Below are positions 1-8,931 of a DNA stretch of 64,000 nucleotides, in pieces. The notes under the pieces are model-generated. The model did not search any database. It was not told the DNA's origin and saw only the letters and a program-made list of their open reading frames with translations. Position 1 is the stretch's first letter. Each line of letters opens with the position of its first letter. The DNA lies in assembly GCA_015680685.1 (NCBI GenBank), contig MNCI01034697.1, positions 541,823 through 605,822 on the forward strand, read 5' to 3'. The position numbers were made by a program, and so were the translations under genes. Source of the DNA: Gnetum montanum. Its lineage: Eukaryota; Streptophyta; Gnetopsida; Gnetales; Gnetaceae.

Positions 1-272
1 GCTTAGTTTTTCATATTTTTCTTTCCCATTTATTAACCCTCCAAACTTTAACGTTCTAATGTACTATTATATTCCCTTTTCTTCATAATCGCCAAAAGTT
101 TTAATTGTTAAATTCACACCTATCTCATTCAAAGTGCCTTTCGACTTCTTGTAATTACCCTTGAGTCCATTGATTCTTGTTAATGTCCTAGTTTTACACA
201 TTAATTTCAAGCAAAATCATTAAAAATTCGGTTTCCTTTAGGTGTCTCACTATAGCTGGGCCGAGATGTATC

Positions 273-308
273 GTACGCAATATCGCGTCCCCCCTTTCCT
301 ATAAATAG
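273..308 (+). promoter_or_regulatory. Putative internal promoter of element A (ATATCGCG motif plus TATA box)
   Basis: GCAATATCGCGTCC is followed after about ten bases by CTATAAATAG (299-308). The same two parts, in the same order, form the U3 promoter region of this element's own LTR (ATATCGCG repeats at 3755-3850, CTATAAATAA at 3864-3873). It lies about 465 bp upstream of the 928-codon ORF and could drive it separately from the LTR. The match is visible in the sequence; the promoter activity is inferred. Confidence 0.45.
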
Positions 309-760
309 AACCCCCGCCGCAACACTTTGCATCATTTGGCATTTACGCGGGGGGAAGTTTTTGAAATTTTTTCTATGCGACTTGCGCTTGAGTGACCCTT
401 GCTTTTTCAACTCTATCTCGCGCGCTGGTACTCCGATTTTAATTCCGTTTGACCCTGCTTGAACCCGGAGTGTTCAGTTTAGTCGTGGCGGAGAGACATT
501 TACCGAAAAGTGCCTAACTTTTTTGAAATTCTTTATCGCCCAAAGGACATCAGTTAGGGTAATTAATACTAACACTTAGGAAATTGCGCCATAAATCATA
601 TGACCCTAAGTATACCGGGAGATTAAAACGGAAATCCGCCTAAGTCATACGACTCATTATCATAATTTTCGGGCACGATCACACAATAATAGCAAACCTT
701 TAATTAAGGCAAGTAGTAAGGTATAATTCGAGTTCCTAAACAACCTTACTAATGTTGGCC

Positions 761-773
761 CGTGTGATTGCAG
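761..773 (+). promoter_or_regulatory. Probable 3' splice site before the extra ORF
   Basis: The sequence TGTGATTGCAG ends exactly at the base before the ATG (774). Element D has TTGTGATTGCAG (ending near 53490) and element B has GTGTGATTATAG before its ORF remnant (minus strand, ending at 8932). Conservation in three diverged copies suggests that the downstream ORF is translated from a spliced subgenomic RNA, as known for env-position ORFs of Athila-type elements. I could not fix the donor site. Confidence 0.5.
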
Positions 774-3560
774 ATGGCCCCGAAACGCACCCAGCAGAAG
801 AGTCCAACCCAAGGTGGAGCAAAGCAACCTAGGAGAGGTCGAAGACAAGTCCCTGCCGGACAACATAATGAACAGGAGGTGCATTCATTCAGTATCCATC
901 AAAACGAACCTCCTACCAGACGGTCCGGACAGGCAGAAGGAGGAGCTGCTGTGCCTGAACTGGGACAACAACTCACGTTGCCCCCGGAATGTGTTCAGGC
1001 CATCCACACGAAGTCCACAATTGCTTCGGTGATTGTGGAACTCAACTTCGAATCTTTTGCAGAGTTCGCTCCTGAGGCTGTTAGGGATCACCTTAAAGGG
1101 TCTCCCTTTTGGCCTGTCCTCTCTGAACAAAGTGCCTGGTACTTAAAAGAAACGTACTTGTTTTGGCACAATAAAGAGCAAGGCACCACAGTAAACATCG
1201 GTGGTGTGACAGTGGATTTTTCTGCACAGGCGATTTCGGAAGTGTTAAACCTTCCGAATTCGGGCCCCCATGTTGCTCGGTTATCCACCCGATCAGACCC
1301 TGATGTGCGAAAGGATTGGCTAGAGAAGGCTTATGGCAGAGATAAGGCTTTTGGTGAGCTGACCACGGAAGAGCGAGTCTATTTCAAAATCGGGACCTAT
1401 CACCTCTTCCCCACAAAAGGCTTAAAGAGAATATCAACGTATGCGGCAAGAGGATGTGCAGTGTTGATGGGAAAGGTTAACGCTAACCTTCCTCATCTAT
1501 ATTTGACGGAGATCCTAAGGCGATTCGAAGAACGGAAGACAGGAAAAATGGCACTCCCTTTTCCCTGTCTTATCAGAAAACTGTGCCGTCGGGCAGGTAT
1601 TCGGGGATATACAAACGATGTCCTCCGAAAGGCCCAAAATGCTTCTTATGCTGAATTATTAAAGGCGCCAGCTCCAAGAAAGAGTACTGGCGAAGAGTTG
1701 GGACCAGATGAGGAAAATGAAGAACAAGTGACTGAAACCCCTGCAACTCAGCTTGCAGGACCCAGTCAACCTCCAGCCACAGGTCCTAGCCAACAACAAG
1801 AAGCAGAACCCGGTACAGGCCAGGATCAGCCGCCGCCGCAAGACTATAGACCGTCAATGAGCCATTTGAGGGCTATTGCTGAGACGATCAGTTGGGGAAG
1901 TCGTGATGACACCAATCTCTTCCGTGTCATCGATGATGCCAGGCAGCCTACAATTTCAATAGATCGCACAAGGGGTGAGTTGTCAGTGCAAACAGGAGGA
2001 GGGGAAAGTAGATGGTCACAACAGATTTCTGGACATGCGGCATCTTTTCAAGTGCAATTAGAGACTGGTGAAGGGGCCACAGTGGTGGTCATGCAACACC
2101 AGGATGCCGCAGGAGCAGCTGATGTGGTAGCTGACTACATCAAGGAATCTTTTCATGTACCTGTTGTGCCACCGGCAGATCTTTCAGGAGCACAGGATGC
2201 TCAAACCATTGCCGGAACCTCAATGACTCCTGCAGAACATGAGGATGCATTGGACAGATTGCTTCAAACAGGACAAGTTTTAACGTCTCTGTTTGACATC
2301 CCTCAGGATGTAACCGCAATGCAGTCAGACCTCATTTCAACCAAGGGGAAACTGGTCATATCCGAAGTAAGGGCTGAGCATGCTGAGGCTGAAGTGCAGA
2401 AATTACAAGAGCAGCTCATCGCCTTACAAGCAGCACAGCGGGATCCCTTGCGATTGGTTCCCGTAGACCAGTTAGACAATTTTAAAATCGAGCAATTAAC
2501 CAAATTAATTGCAGAAAATAAGAAGGTGGCAGAAGAAAAGGAGACGGCCACTTGGGATGCCTCCGCAGCAAAGGCGCAAACTCATGCGCATCTTAAGGCA
2601 CTCAAGGCCTTGCAGGAAGAGAATAAGCAGTTGGTTGCAGATAACCTTCGGTTGACTTCTGTGGAGAAGCAAAAGAATGTTCTCGATGAGCACTTTCATC
2701 GGCTTCGGGAACAATTCATTCGAGTCAACCAAGACGTAAGCCGTTTAGCCAGAGAAAATAGAACCCTCTCAATGGAGGAGGTGCGCGCTATTCGACAGAA
2801 ATCAGCCATCGAGATTAGCGCGTGGCAGAATGAGGCTAAACGACACGAGAAGCTGAAGGAGCACTTCCGTGACCAGGTGGGGATGTACAAACAGATCCTG
2901 GAGAAGGAGATCCATATGGCAAAAGCCCAAATCAACAACATCAGTGCCCAGCACACTGATTGGGGGGCCATATTGGACACTTATGCCTATGCCCACCAGG
3001 CGGAAATTAAGAACCGGGACCTGCAGATCCAGGACTTAACTGAATACATGGAGTTGGCAAACCTTCGATATGCCAACCTGGCCATGTTAACAGCAGGACG
3101 CCCGAGGTCAGAGCTCGAGCAGCAGGTAGCTTCCACCTACATCAAATATGAAGCAGAGTTTGCAGAACGAAAGAAGTTGGCTGAAAAATTAGATGTTGCA
3201 AATTCTGAACTCGCGGTGGTAAAAGAGAGCTACCAAGGGCAGAAAGATGTGGCAACCGACTTGGCTCGACGGCTAACAGAACTTCACGAATACAAAGACA
3301 AAGCCAGAGCCTTTGAAGAGGAACGACGGGTGTTTGCGGCATGGTACGTCAAAGCTAATCAGATGTTCCCGCAACTACCCTGTCCGTGGGAAGTACCGAC
3401 TCCATCAAACATTGGAGCATCAGCATGGACGGCACAAGACCCTCGGACCGAAGAGGAGAAGCTCCAGGCTATTCTTCAGTGTCATCAATCTTCAAAACTT
3501 GGAGCACGTGACAAAGGGAAAGCACCCATGGAGGAGCCACCGCCACCAGGAACTACATGA
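774..3560 (+). CDS. Extra ORF of element A, 928 aa: plant-transposon-type globular domain plus long coiled coil
   Basis: The start is ATG at 774, directly behind a splice-acceptor-like CAG; an in-frame upstream TTG at 768 is not needed. The protein opens with a basic stretch (PRRGRR near residue 20). Residues about 60-290 are globular (FWPVL, VNIGGVTVDFS, ISEVLNLP) and resemble the N-terminal part of proteins annotated as putative plant transposon protein. A Pro/Gln/Glu-rich linker follows (about 300-360), then long Glu/Lys/Gln/Leu-rich coiled-coil segments (about 520-880) and a proline-rich end (MEEPPPPG). There is no zinc knuckle, protease, RT or integrase motif and no obvious membrane segment, so it is not a recognisable envelope protein. 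It lacks any stop or frameshift over 2.8 kb, while its relatives here are heavily decayed. Element B keeps only the two ends of this ORF. Function is unknown; the domain assignment is from memory. Confidence 0.75.
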   Translation: MAPKRTQQKSPTQGGAKQPRRGRRQVPAGQHNEQEVHSFSIHQNEPPTRRSGQAEGGAAVPELGQQLTLPPECVQAIHTKSTIASVIVELNFESFAEFAPEAVRDHLKGSPFWPVLSEQSAWYLKETYLFWHNKEQGTTVNIGGVTVDFSAQAISEVLNLPNSGPHVARLSTRSDPDVRKDWLEKAYGRDKAFGELTTEERVYFKIGTYHLFPTKGLKRISTYAARGCAVLMGKVNANLPHLYLTEILRRFEERKTGKMALPFPCLIRKLCRRAGIRGYTNDVLRKAQNASYAELLKAPAPRKSTGEELGPDEENEEQVTETPATQLAGPSQPPATGPSQQQEAEPGTGQDQPPPQDYRPSMSHLRAIAETISWGSRDDTNLFRVIDDARQPTISIDRTRGELSVQTGGGESRWSQQISGHAASFQVQLETGEGATVVVMQHQDAAGAADVVADYIKESFHVPVVPPADLSGAQDAQTIAGTSMTPAEHEDALDRLLQTGQVLTSLFDIPQDVTAMQSDLISTKGKLVISEVRAEHAEAEVQKLQEQLIALQAAQRDPLRLVPVDQLDNFKIEQLTKLIAENKKVAEEKETATWDASAAKAQTHAHLKALKALQEENKQLVADNLRLTSVEKQKNVLDEHFHRLREQFIRVNQDVSRLARENRTLSMEEVRAIRQKSAIEISAWQNEAKRHEKLKEHFRDQVGMYKQILEKEIHMAKAQINNISAQHTDWGAILDTYAYAHQAEIKNRDLQIQDLTEYMELANLRYANLAMLTAGRPRSELEQQVASTYIKYEAEFAERKKLAEKLDVANSELAVVKESYQGQKDVATDLARRLTELHEYKDKARAFEEERRVFAAWYVKANQMFPQLPCPWEVPTPSNIGASAWTAQDPRTEEEKLQAILQCHQSSKLGARDKGKAPMEEPPPPGTT

Positions 3561-3722
3561 GTTCCACATTTTTGTAGTTGTAGCATTTTTTCTCTGTGTT
3601 GTGTCTTCCCACACTGCGGCATTAGTCCATTTCTTTTTCTAGTTAATAATCCCATACCTATCCACTGTGTAATCACTGAAGCTTGTTCTCCTTGTAACTC
3701 GAGGACGAGTTTTTATTCAGTC

Positions 3723-3731
3723 GTGGGGGTA
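3723..3731 (+). other. Polypurine tract of element A
   Basis: GTGGGGGTA directly precedes the LTR start TGATGAG. The upstream sequence CTCGAGGACGAG is also found, with small changes, before the 3' LTRs of B (minus strand, near 8370) and D (near 53805). Confidence 0.7.
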
Positions 3732-3863
3732 TGATGAGACGCGGTCTGCGTCGGCAGCAATATCGCGTACGCTATATCGCGTCTGACCCCATATCGCATC
3801 CCCCGCGATATCGCGTCCTTCCCTACGATATCGCGTACGCGCTATCGCAGTCAGCCGTCATTT

Positions 3864-3873
3864 CTATAAATAA
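3864..3873 (+). promoter_or_regulatory. TATA box in LTR A
   Basis: CTATAAATAA follows the ATATCGCG array. The same element occurs at the corresponding place in LTRs B, C, D and E. Confidence 0.6.
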
Positions 3874-4269
3874 GAGGCGGCTCTCCCTTATTTCACATCC
3901 CAGTTTTAGTGTAGCGAAGCTCTGGCAGTTTGATCCCTCCATAGTTAGAATTTTCCCGTGTCTACCCGCAGTGTGGTGAATGTGATTGTACGGTGTCTTT
4001 ATTCGAGTGTGCCGTACTTGGACATGCACATGACCGGCAATAAAGATCGAGATTACTTCATCATTGTAGCATTCACTTAGTTTATTTATTGTTATTTATT
4101 TCATGTTATTTATTGCTTTCATAGCGCGTTGTAAGTATGACTTGACTACGAGCATCTACGAGTGTGTATGGCTAGTTAAGGAATCTGTTACTTATCGCGA
4201 TTAGTCTCTCAACCCTGAACTCCTAGAAGCGGAACGAGTTCGACTTGATTACGAGCATTTAAGTGTGAC

Positions 4270-4400
4270 TGCTAGGTAGCCCAGTGGTGTAGCTAGGGGG
4301 ATCTACGCTTGGTAACTCAGTGGCGTATTTGGGGTCTGCGCTTGGTAATCCCAGTGGCGTACCTAGGCCTATGCTTGGTAGTCCCAGTGGCAGTCGTGCA
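4270..4400 (+). repeat. Degenerate minisatellite inside LTR A
   Basis: About four copies of a 30-36 bp unit with the core GCTTGGTAAyCCAGTGGCGTA occur head to tail. Related LTRs carry fewer copies (for example two degenerate copies around 12675-12735 on the minus strand). Confidence 0.6.
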
Positions 4401-4737
4401 CGAAGTCCAAGATGTGTACGGTTAATCAAGGAATCCGTTGCTCGTCGCACTTAGGCTAGATTAGATTTTCTTACCCTTTCCCTCTTAGATTAGAATTAGT
4501 TAATATTATTTTCCACTGCCTTCAGGAGTAGCATTAGATTAGAACACATCATACACCTCATCTAGACTAAACCATACGTGACATATGCAAAACTAGTCTA
4601 GATGGGAAGACAGCGAACTGCGACCTAAGGCTAACTAATCTAGATGCCACAACTAGTCCATCTGCGGAGTTCGATCGGATCGCGCGTGCGACGCTCGTTT
4701 TGTATGGTTGAGTGTAGGGGTACCTCGCCACTCATCA

Positions 4738-6300
4738 CTTGTGAACATTATTTTGGCCTGATCCTCTAGCAAAACCTAAATATTGTTATAGCCACTATAA
4801 CCATCTAGAAAGTTGTAGTATCAATGTCTTGTAATGGTGTCTAACACTTAATCTACTAATGGCAACAAAAAATGATCTTTGAAGGTTGCCATGTTCAATA
4901 GCCTAAAATCTATGCAAACTCTTAATTTCCTTCCTTTCTTTGGTACAATCACAAGTTTGCTAACTCATTCACTATTTGTAATTAGATACATGAATCCAAC
5001 CTTAAGAATTTGTTCTACTTCTTCCTTGATAACTTGTTTAAGTTTTGGGTTCAACTTTCTTTGCGGTTGCCTCTTTGGCTTGATGGTAGAATCTGTGTAG
5101 ATGTAGTGCTAGCATATTCGTGGATCTATCATTGTTAGTTTATGATATAACCAGGAAAAGGTTATTGGCCATTTATTCACCACCTTCAATAGCTTCTTTT
5201 TTTTTATCTTAAGTAAGACTAGCATTAATGATTACTAGTTTGCTATTATTAAAGAAAGCATATTCTAGAGTTACTGGTAAGGTTTTTAGTTCAAGGGGCT
5301 CCTGCTTAAAGTGATCTAGGATTTTCAATGCTCCCCAATCAATTTCATTTTGTGTATGGGAGAGTTGACTATGAAGCTACTCCATTTCATTCATATTCTC
5401 GATATAGGCACTTATGAAAATGTCCAATGGTTCCATTGATATTATCGATTCAACTTAATTTTCTGATATTAGCCACTAGGTACCTTCCTATTTCATGGCT
5501 GCTACATATAGTTACTTTTAAATGACTGCTATTTCGACAGACTAGTTGCATGCTTGGATATATGTACCTTTTATAATCCATATTCTCTACATGCAATAGC
5601 ACCCTGTGTCACTCTATGCAATGCACGGAACTTACTTCTTCTCCAGTTTTCCAAATTCATTTTCTTTGAAGATTTCCAAACAAAGGTCTCTAATCTTTAT
5701 CTTAGCATCTATGGTGCTTAGCCAAGCCCTTTTCATAATGATAGGGAAGTCACCCTTGCAGTTATCAACATTGATCACTATGAGGTTTACAAGATAAACC
5801 CACTCACAGATAGTGGATACGATGTCCTCCATTAGTCCTAAGGGAACACTGATGGAGTGATTAGCAAGCTCCGGTTTGATGTTGCTTTACTTCAATGGAT
5901 GTAGGTTCTAGGTCTTGTACATTTCCCATGAGATTAAATTTGGCCCAAAACCTAAATCTAGTAGATCCTTTAGCAATGGGGCTTGCGTCTGACATGGAGC
6001 CCATGGATTTTAGCCCAATCCATACTAAGATAAAAGATTTAAAATGATGAATTGTGTACTTTTGGGGGCATTATTTTATTTTAGTAAGAAGATTAATTTC
6101 CTCCTCCTTTTGCCTAACAAGGTAGTTGAGTGGAGAAAATTCTGTGGGCTTTTTCTCAAATGCAAAAGCAAAGGCAAAGGCAGAGGCTTTGCCAAACTTT
6201 GGCTTAAAATCAACAATTTTCCTTTTACTAGATATTCTGAGAATGGCTAACCCTCCAGTCCATTTTTTTTACGTACTCGGTATTCTATACGTTAGGTAGT
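4738..6300 (-). pseudogene. Protease-RT remnant of an older Ty3 element, interrupted by element A
   Basis: Read on the minus strand, 5910-5630 encodes the C-terminal half of a retropepsin-like region (VPLGLMED, NCKGDFPII), closely matching element D at 48360-48600. From 5100 down to 4738 it encodes the RT N-terminus (KPKRQPQR, ICIDFR-like, LLNMATFKDHF, FLDGYSGYN), matching D at 49150-49500. Several stops interrupt it. The RT frame runs straight into the end of LTR A at 4738, so the rest of RT should lie left of element A, outside the window. The upper boundary near 6300 is approximate. Confidence 0.7.
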
Positions 6301-7439
6301 GGATACCCTTGTTTACCAAAATGAAAATGAAATTTTATCACTTTGTTAAAACCCAATCATTTTTTAAAACTTCGGAAAATTGGAAAATTGATGTTTTATT
6401 TATGTTGTTAAATTATAAATTTGTTAAATTGGTACAAACTTGTTATTTGATCTAACCTGTAATCTTATGGGAAGTGGACTAATCAAAAGCATCCCCATTA
6501 AAGGCATGCATGGCACTTGGTAAGAAAGATTAGACCATTAAGAAGACAAGTCAGGCATGAGATATTTTTGTCATGGTTGAGAGAATACATGTGCTAGAAG
6601 AAGTTTGGGGATGTTAAAACCTAAACTATTGGACTACAAGTGTTGTATGACATGTAGCTAGCATGATGTTTTTGAAGAATAGACAACCAAACTTTGTTAA
6701 GGCAATGCTAGGATAACCATGAGGATGATTTTTTCATTGAATTTATGTAGAACACAACATATTTTCACATCAACATAATAATGTAATATGTTTCAATCAG
6801 TTTGATGTTTCTCTAGTGAATCTAATCTTTTTTCAATAAATCAGTTTTTTCTCTTTGAATTTTCTCTATTGGATTTGATTTCTCTAGAATTTTTCTATGG
6901 GGAATTCTATATTAGTGGATTTGATTCCTCAAGAATTTCCCTATGGGGGATTTTACATTAATCCCAACTTCTTCAACCAATGTTGAAATTTCTACTTCTC
7001 TTATCAATGCAGAAATTTTTGTTGATTCTCAAAATGCAAATTTATAAGCTAGCAACAAAAATGTTGTGACACCTTTTTCTAGTAATGTTGATACAACTAA
7101 GACACCTAATTTTTTTCTTCTTAATTATGCATATGAGTCATTGGTTGCTAATCTTCATCACAATATGTGTTCATTCAAATTTAGGCTTACCTACCTCATA
7201 ATTAAATTTTTGTTTCATAGTTAAATGATGTGATAAAAAACATGACATCCAAGTCCATGTCAAAAATAATTCTTAGTTTTTTCTACTTCTTGAGTTAGGT
7301 AGTGCTTCGATGGTGTAGCAAATCCTAGATATAGGGTCTTTTATACATAAGCATGCAATATTGATCATTCATAAGTGTGCTCTAGATTTTGATATCCAAT
7401 CTAAAGAATATGCTAAAGTTCCATATTTTGCTAGGTTAT
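6300..7439. other. AT-rich stretch with an unidentified decayed coding segment
   Basis: 6300-6890 shows nothing recognisable. From about 6900 to 7439 the plus strand has broken reading frames with coding-like composition (for example FIHKHAILIIHKCALDF near 7345), ending abruptly at element B. The frame appears to resume at 13213 beyond the insertion. I do not recognise the family. Confidence 0.35.
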
Positions 7440-8346
7440 TGATGAGTGGTGAGGTACCCCTACACTCAACCATACGAATACGAGCGTTCACTCATGATCC
7501 AGTCGAACTCCATAGATGGGCTAGTTGTGGTATCTAGATAGTTACATGTTGATCGTAGTTCGTTGTCTTCCCACCTAGACTAGTATTTTTTTTTCACGTA
7601 TGGTTTAGTCCAAAGTGAGGCATAAGATGTGATCCTAAATTAGTGCTACTCCTAGAGGCAATGGAAAATAACTTGGTTTAAACTAATAAGCAATAAGAAA
7701 TGAAGTCTAAGCTAAAGGGACATGGGAGGAAAGAGTCTAAACTAGCCTAGATGTAATGAGCATCTATTCCTTAATCATTTGTACACATCTTGGACCTCGT
7801 GCATGACTACTACTAGGATTACCAAACGCAGATCCTAGGTATGCTACTAGGTTACCAAGTAGTCACACTTAAATGCTCGTGATTAAGTCGTACTCATTCC
7901 ACAGTTAACAACAAGAATAATAAATGATGGTAAAGAAATATTAACTAAAATAATAATAAATAACAATAACAATTAAACAATTAAATCTAAGTGAATGCTA
8001 CAATGATGAAGTAATCTCGATCTTTATTTCCAGTCATGTGCGCATCCAAGTACGTCACACTCGAATAAAGGTGTTGTACAATTACAAGCATCACACTGTG
8101 AGCATGCACTGGGGAAATATTCTAACTCCTACGGAAACAAAATGCAAGGGCTTTGATACAACTATGAGAAAGGTACCTAGGTGTGGTAAAGGGCCACTTA
8201 TTTATAGGCTAAAACAAGCTCTGGGTAAACAGGGCCACGTTGACGCATGGAGGATTTGCGTCGACGGGGCCACGTCGACGCGGCCGTGTATAGGAGGCCT
8301 CGTATATCTGGCCTTGTTGATGCATCGACTACTTAGCACTTCATCA
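7440..8346 (-). repeat. 3' LTR of element B (907 bp)
   Basis: On the minus strand it starts TGATGA at 8346 and ends CTCATCA at 7440. It is identical in length to the partner at 12306-13212. Confidence 0.9.
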
Positions 8347-8356
8347 TACCCCCATG
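8347..8356 (-). other. Polypurine tract of element B
   Basis: CATGGGGGTA on the minus strand directly precedes the 3' LTR, with a CTCGAGGACAAG motif a little upstream, as in A and D. Confidence 0.65.
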
Positions 8357-8520
8357 ACTGAATAACAACTTGTCCTCGAGTCAAGAAAAGTGAGGAACAA
8401 GCTCAATTAAATACATAGTGGATAGGTATGGGATTATTGACTAACTAGAAATTTATTCATTCCACAATGGAGAATTAAACAAAATTTGGACACAGACACA
8501 AAAGAAAAAAATTGTGGAAC

Positions 8521-8931
8521 TCATGGGATTCCCGGTAGTGGTGGCTCCTCCATGGGTGCCTTTCCTTTATCCTGTGCATTAGGCTTCTAAGATTGATACC
8601 ATTGAATAAGCACCTGATGTTTCTCCTCTTCTATTTAAGGATTATGAGCCGTCCATACTAATGTTCCAATGTTTGATGGAGTCGGCACTTTTCATGGACA
8701 TGGTAGCTAAGGGAACACTTAATTGGCCTTGACATGCCATGTCACAAATAGCCGTCATTCCTCTTCATAGGCTCGAGCCCTAACCTCTCCTCCCCTTGCT
8801 TGGATAGATTATGCAGTAATAGGAGTTTCATGATGGATGCTGAATGATTGCCTTCTGCTTTGCATGTTTTGCATGAGGTCCTTGGCCTCTGCCTCCTCCA
8901 GGTCATTTGGTTGCACCTTGAGAAGGTCCAT
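8521..8931 (-). pseudogene. Internally deleted remnant of the extra ORF in element B
   Basis: ATG (8931-8929) follows GTGTGATTATAG, like the start of the 928-aa ORF of element A. The N-terminal part SFSIHH matches A (SFSIHQ). The sequence then jumps to the extreme C-terminus of A (EEER...VKAN, the PS/DSIKH region, and the GKAPMEEPPP equivalent), so about 2.2 kb of the middle is missing. Stops and frameshifts break it. It shows that the extra ORF belongs to the whole family. Confidence 0.7.

Larger units (their letters stand above)
1..773 (+). other. Post-pol spacer of element A
   Basis: There is no coding capacity here. By position it matches the post-integrase spacer of element D (about 51890-53490). 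It holds an LTR-like promoter core at 273-308 and ends with a splice-acceptor-like sequence directly before the ATG of the extra ORF. The similarity between A and D is clear only near the acceptor. Confidence 0.5.
1..4737 (+). mobile_element. Element A: 3' part of a Ty3-type LTR retrotransposon (Athila/Tat-like), 5' end outside the window
   Basis: The visible part is a non-coding stretch (1-773), a long intact ORF (774-3560), a purine-rich tract ending at 3731 and a 3' LTR (3732-4737). The LTR begins TGATGAG and ends CTCATCA, as in elements B, C, D and E of this window. D, a full-length relative, has gag-PR-RT-RNaseH-integrase before the equivalent stretch, so the ORF of A sits in the env position. 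The right flank continues as a minus-strand RT reading frame, so A is inserted into an older element; CTTGT at 4738-4742 should be its target duplication, but the other copy lies outside the window. Assignment to the Athila/Tat side is inferred from relatives (tRNA-Asp-like primer site, integrase type). Confidence 0.8.
3732..4737 (+). repeat. 3' LTR of element A (1006 bp)
   Basis: It starts TGATGAG and ends CTCATCA. U3 has repeated ATATCGCG-type motifs with a perfect 12-bp palindrome at 3804-3815, then a TATA box (3864-3873). A polyadenylation signal AATAAA lies at 4039-4044. A degenerate minisatellite (4270-4400) makes it longer than the LTRs of B, C and D (888-909 bp). It is closely related to solo LTR E (30924-31693, minus). 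Confidence 0.85.

Noticed and set aside
1659-2980. Several minus-strand ORFs of 60-94 codons
   Set aside because: They are antisense shadows of the 928-codon ORF with no supporting motif.
4290-4390. tRNA-like text (GCTTGGTAATCCCAGTGG)
   Set aside because: It repeats as a minisatellite in the LTR and cannot form a tRNA cloverleaf.
5606-5797. Plus-strand ORF of 63 codons
   Set aside because: It is the antisense shadow of the minus-strand protease remnant that matches element D.
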